DNA from: Apostichopus japonicus
Lineage: Eukaryota; Echinodermata; Holothuroidea; Aspidochirotida; Stichopodidae
Length of the DNA stretch: 64,000 bases
Direction: 5' to 3'
NCBI RefSeq assembly: GCF_037975245.1
Contig: NC_092576.1
Span: 44,023,611 to 44,087,610, forward strand
The position numbers and the translations under genes are program-made. Positions 60,770 to 64,000 of the stretch are shown here, in pieces. The notes under the pieces were generated by a model. The model saw nothing but the letters and a program-made list of their open reading frames with translations. It was not told the origin of the DNA and did not search any database. Position 1 is the first letter of the stretch. Each line of letters starts with the position of its first letter.

Positions 60770-61863
60770 CAAGGGCGGCGGAACCGGGGGCACAGGGGGC
60801 ACGTGCCCCCCCCCCACTTTTCCTCAGGTTAAAACTGTGCCCTTTTTCTACATAAAAATTTCTAATAAAAAAGAGTTTACAAAGCGAAACCACGTCGAAT
60901 GAGATATTTCGGGAAGTTTTAAATGTTTATTACCATAGGCGTAGGAGCCCAATTTGGATGGGGGGGGGGGGGGGGGCTGTATAACGACTTGCCCGAAAAG
61001 TATTACCAAAATTTTTCGCGCGCTCCGCGCGCGTTCAACATATTAAGGTGCATATCATATAGGCATGCGACGGTTATTACATCGCATGCCAATAACATAC
61101 AATCATTTGCCGTGTTATTACCCTTCCATATTGGTTAGAATTATTGGGAAAGTCGTTACAATAATAATGATCATAATAATATCAGTTTAACCATTGAAAA
61201 ACACATAGCAAATTATTTTTCTTTCAGTAGGTGCCCGAAAAATTATCTGCATATTGCCCGAATTTTCACCCCCAAAAAATTGGTTGGCCCCCACCCCCCC
61301 CCCCCCCCCTCGCCTCCTACGCCTATGTTTACTACCACAAGGCTTCTAACATTCTGGTGAGTGCCATTATGCATATTCAATTCGCCCAAAAAATCCTAAT
61401 GCATTTCCAATAATGCATTGCTATATTACATTGTGACTTTATAATACGCAGAAGCCATTTATAGCCTACTATGAATAATGAGTATAGTTTCAATATCCCA
61501 TAACCCTACCCCATCCTTTCGTATTTTGACATATTTCATTTGCTATCATGCATGCATCGATCTCATACGTATGCAGGGACTTGGACTTTATTATGATTTC
61601 ACCTCATTTTGTCTCGAAAGAAAACTTGTTCCTTGTTTCCCAATTTGCACATTGGATATTGCAGTGCTAGTATGCACTGTTTCCTTGAGGGGGGGGGGGG
61701 GCGTTGATGGAGTGATGTGTACTCGCAAATTAGATAATACAATAAGAGTTATAAAGGGTACTAAATATCAGGCTGCATCAGTCCAATCGAATTTCTGCAA
61801 AGTGCCTTTCGACGTTGGTGCACCCCCCCCCCCCCCAGAATAAAAATGCTTCCGCCGCCCTTG
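60770..61863. mobile_element. Non-autonomous hAT-like element, CAAGGGCGGCGGAA ends
   Basis: Perfect 14-bp inverted ends CAAGGGCGGCGGAA (60770) and TTCCGCCGCCCTTG (61863), flanked by the perfect 8-bp duplication CATGGGAT (60762-60769, 61864-61871). It contains a complete later insertion (60934-61327). Without it the element is about 690 bp, with no transposase. G and C tracts sit just inside the ends. Confidence 0.88.
60934..61327. mobile_element. Non-autonomous hAT-like element, CATAGGCGTAGGAG family, copy 2 (nested)
   Basis: 14-bp inverted ends CATAGGCGTAGGAG and CTCCTACGCCTATG, flanked by TTTATTAC (60926-60933) and TTTACTAC (61328-61335), 7 of 8 identical. Subterminal G17 and C15 tracts lie at opposite ends. 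A palindromic GCGCGCTCCGCGCGCG block is near 61017-61032. It is inserted into the 60770-61863 element. Confidence 0.85.
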
Positions 61864-61871
61864 CATGGGAT

Positions 61872-62627
61872 AACTTCCAGACGGAATTACAGAGTATGTC
61901 ACTAACCCCGTCTAGCTTATATTCAAACTCATTACATGGTTTTCAGTTTACGAGTTAACTTGACAATTAAGTTTACGCTATAACGCATAGAGATGTTACT
62001 GAATTTCGATAGAAACAAAACAGCTTACATACAGTACCGTCACTATACCATCAGAGACAGAGTAATGTGGTAGGATAGGGTACAATGTGCTGCCTAAGTT
62101 TCTCTCTTGCACAATTAAAATATAGTACAAAAGTGAGCTATATATGGCCACCCAATCGTTGTTTCATTTGTTCACTGAGTGGTGTTAAGCACACACAACC
62201 TTCACTGTTGGTCTTTGTGATGTAGGTATACCTGTGATCTTACGCCAGGTCGACGTTACAAAACTGACACACGCACAGGTAAAGTCTATGATATCATCGA
62301 GCCAACTATGATGAAATTATTACTTTTGTTTCATTATAAACTGTTTCCTTTCTGTAGCTATTAAGAATGGCCTAACTTTGGTATTGGTTTAATTGTCAAC
62401 ACTTTGGTTTGCATACAGAGTGGAAAAATAACCCCTCCCCCCAAATAAAAAACAAAACAATTAAAGGGTAAGTAGTGGACAATTAACCCAACAAACTTAC
62501 AAAATGGCGACATGTAGTTTATACTTCATTTTAAACCCTGCAATAACCGGAGTAGAAATCTATCATATTTATAAACAAATTATTAAAATGAGATGCATTA
62601 CTGCTCCTTAAGATATGATACAGGTCA
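61872..62627. other. Spacer between two hAT-like elements, no gene seen
   Basis: AT-rich, many stops, no repeat ends recognised. Confidence 0.5.
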
Positions 62628-62635
62628 AGGGCGTA

Positions 62636-62997
62636 GGAACCGGGTGGCTGGGGGGGGGGGCGCCAGCGGCCCCAGTGAAAAATGTGGAGGGCGGAAGTAT
62701 CATTCCGCCCCCCCCCCCCCCGCCTCGCAAGTCAGAAAACCCCTTTTTCATTTCCAAATGAGATAAAAAATCTCTTTGGAGCACCAAATTGCATCTAAGG
62801 CCTGGTGAAAATACAAAATTAAGTTTACAAAATGGAGTAGGTGTTGAAGTGTGCTATATTGCACCAAATTGCATCTGAGGCTACCTGGAAATGCGAAAAA
62901 TTCCACACCCCTCCCCTTAGACCCCTCCCCCAGGCCGGCCATCAGTCTTCAGCCCCCCCCCCCCCCACACACTCAAAAGTACCTTCCTACGCCACTG
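62636..62997. mobile_element. Non-autonomous hAT-like element, CARKGGCGTAGGAA ends
   Basis: The left end is CAAGGGCGTAGGAA, and the right end inverted is CAGTGGCGTAGGAA. The perfect 8-bp duplication is ATACAGGT (62628-62635, 62998-63005). A G12 tract lies near the left end and C14 and C15 tracts are inside. An internal direct duplication of GCACCAAATTGCATCT is at 62781 and 62862. Confidence 0.88.
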
Positions 62998-63245
62998 ATA
63001 CAGGTTACTCTGTTACACTCATTATACAAAGTAACAACCAAGTTATGACCCGGTCATGCCATTCACTAATCATGCATCTTAAAGGCTATTACCCTGTAAA
63101 TAAATCAAACGCCTAATTTATTTTGTGGTACAGTTCCTGCAATCGATCGATGCCCAGTATTTTGTTAGCGGTATAATGTGTGTTTAATTGGACAATGGGG
63201 CAGAGTATTATGATACAGTATATACATTTTACCCAGTAGACATTT

Positions 63246-63435
63246 TGACGTCGGATCTACGTCAGGTTCAGGTCCAGTTGGTCGGTTAAACGTCGGTGTC
63301 CAACATAAGTAGTAGTTCAGACGTCGGATTGACGTCACCAACTAATCCTTTCACGTTTAGACGTCCTTATACGACGGCGGATGGACGTTGGTTACTGTCG
63401 TAGTTATATTAATTAAGGTAGTCTTTACGACGTCG
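63246..63435 (+). repeat. Degenerate ACGTC-rich repeat
   Basis: GACGTCGGAT, TACGTCAGG, AACGTCGGTG, GACGTCACC, GACGTCC and GACGTTGG recur every 15-35 bases. The word GACGTC is self-complementary and CRE-like. It is probably a decayed minisatellite or repeat-family piece. Confidence 0.55.
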
Positions 63436-63454
63436 AATGACAGCCCTTTAATAA

Positions 63455-63924
63455 GAAGACAGCACTGAGTCTCCAACCAGAGAGAGAAGGGGGAGAAAAT
63501 CCAAGAAAGATGTCAGCTCTTGTCCAAGTAAAACTCCAGAGCGGTCTTCAGAGGGTTCAAAGTCTCCTAAGCGGTCTGAAAGGTCTCCAGCTCGGCCGAC
63601 TGACAGGTCTCATCAGCAGTCTATGAGGTCTCATCAGCAGTCCCAGGAGTCTCGGCATCATTTACCTTCTCCCCCTTCTTCTCGTAACAGACAACCCGAA
63701 TCATCGGATGATGAAGGTAAATATTTATAACTTATTTTTGGTATAGAGAGGTTATTGATTTTGTTATATATTCCCAAACATTGTTGTCCTATATGTACTT
63801 AATTTTTTTTCCATTTGGTATCTTTTCAGATGAATCAGCTTCCCCCGCACTCCCTGCAGATAATTCCAAGTCCAAGCCTCAAGTAGGCAAGGGCATGGGC
63901 GACAAAGGGAAAGGCAAGGCCTAA
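63455..63924 (+). CDS. Two exon-like blocks of a Ser/Arg-rich frame at the window edge (partial gene or retroelement)
   Basis: Block A (63455-63716) is an open frame following an in-frame TAA. It is rich in Ser, Arg, Pro and Gln, with repeats such as RSHQQS, and ends ESSDDE before a donor G/GTAAAT. A 113-bp intron with a T-rich tract ends TTTTCAG at 63829. Block B (63830-63921) continues in the same phase (DESASPALPADNSK ... GKGKGKA) to TAA 63922-63924. Phase agreement and the acidic join SSDDE/DES support real splicing. A second frame is open from 63930 to the window end (begins EPIPDAPYSF), so this could be the ORF1/ORF2 junction of a retroelement. The 5' start is not seen and the family is not recognised. 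Confidence 0.45.
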
Positions 63925-64000
63925 AATGAGAACCCATCCCTGATGCACCATACAGCTTCACAGAGGCGAAGGAGGCAATCGCTCGCCGGGTAGACTTAAA

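Noticed and set aside
1-64000. CRISPR array, bacterial operon, rRNA or viral genome
   Set aside because: Spliced introns, BRCT exons, SINE/LINE debris and hAT elements are eukaryotic; no regular spacer array, rRNA or viral gene set was seen.

Overview
The window is nuclear DNA from an animal. It is AT-rich, intron-rich and crowded with short transposons. One complete 17-exon gene is a clear orthologue of PTIP/PAXIP1. A second gene encodes a long proline-rich protein with no close relative that I can name. The repeat content (hAT transposons with long G and C runs, tRNA-derived SINEs, L2/CR1-like LINE debris, foldback MITEs) fits a marine invertebrate, probably a deuterostome. Echinoderm, for example sea cucumber, is my best guess, but it rests on overall character and not on a diagnostic marker.

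Layout. 1-2.5 kb: repeat debris including a LINE 3' scrap. 2468-6415: a hAT DNA transposon with a perfect 8-bp target-site duplication. It carries a decayed ZMYM1-like transposase and has itself been invaded by at least three further elements. 6.4-30.7 kb: a long non-coding stretch with many local tandem duplications, foldback elements, a SINE and a G-quadruplex-prone block; no convincing coding exon was found there. 30829-32934: an intronless 701-codon frame on the plus strand starting with a canonical N-myristoylation signal, preceded by a splice acceptor, so the gene has at least one unseen 5' non-coding exon. 33-40.5 kb: probable long 3' UTR and then intergenic sequence. 43779-56943, minus strand: PTIP, 899 codons plus stop, six BRCT domains, every exon junction phase-consistent, with a ~3.3 kb 3' UTR candidate running down to about 40.5 kb. 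The two genes therefore converge tail to tail. 57.4-63.0 kb: a cluster of hAT-type non-autonomous elements with target-site duplications, plus a LINE 3' end. 63.45-64 kb: two exon-like blocks of a Ser/Arg-rich frame at the window edge.

The main non-routine observations are the nested transposons of 2.5-6.4 kb, the G-tract/C-tract architecture shared by several hAT-end families whose ends and cores appear to have been exchanged, a PTIP whose usual polyglutamine linker is replaced by a lysine-rich segment, and the unplaced myristoylated proline-rich protein. The PTIP gene model was built by hand from splice sites, reading-frame phase and family resemblance. It sums to exactly 2700 nt, but no transcript was available to me.
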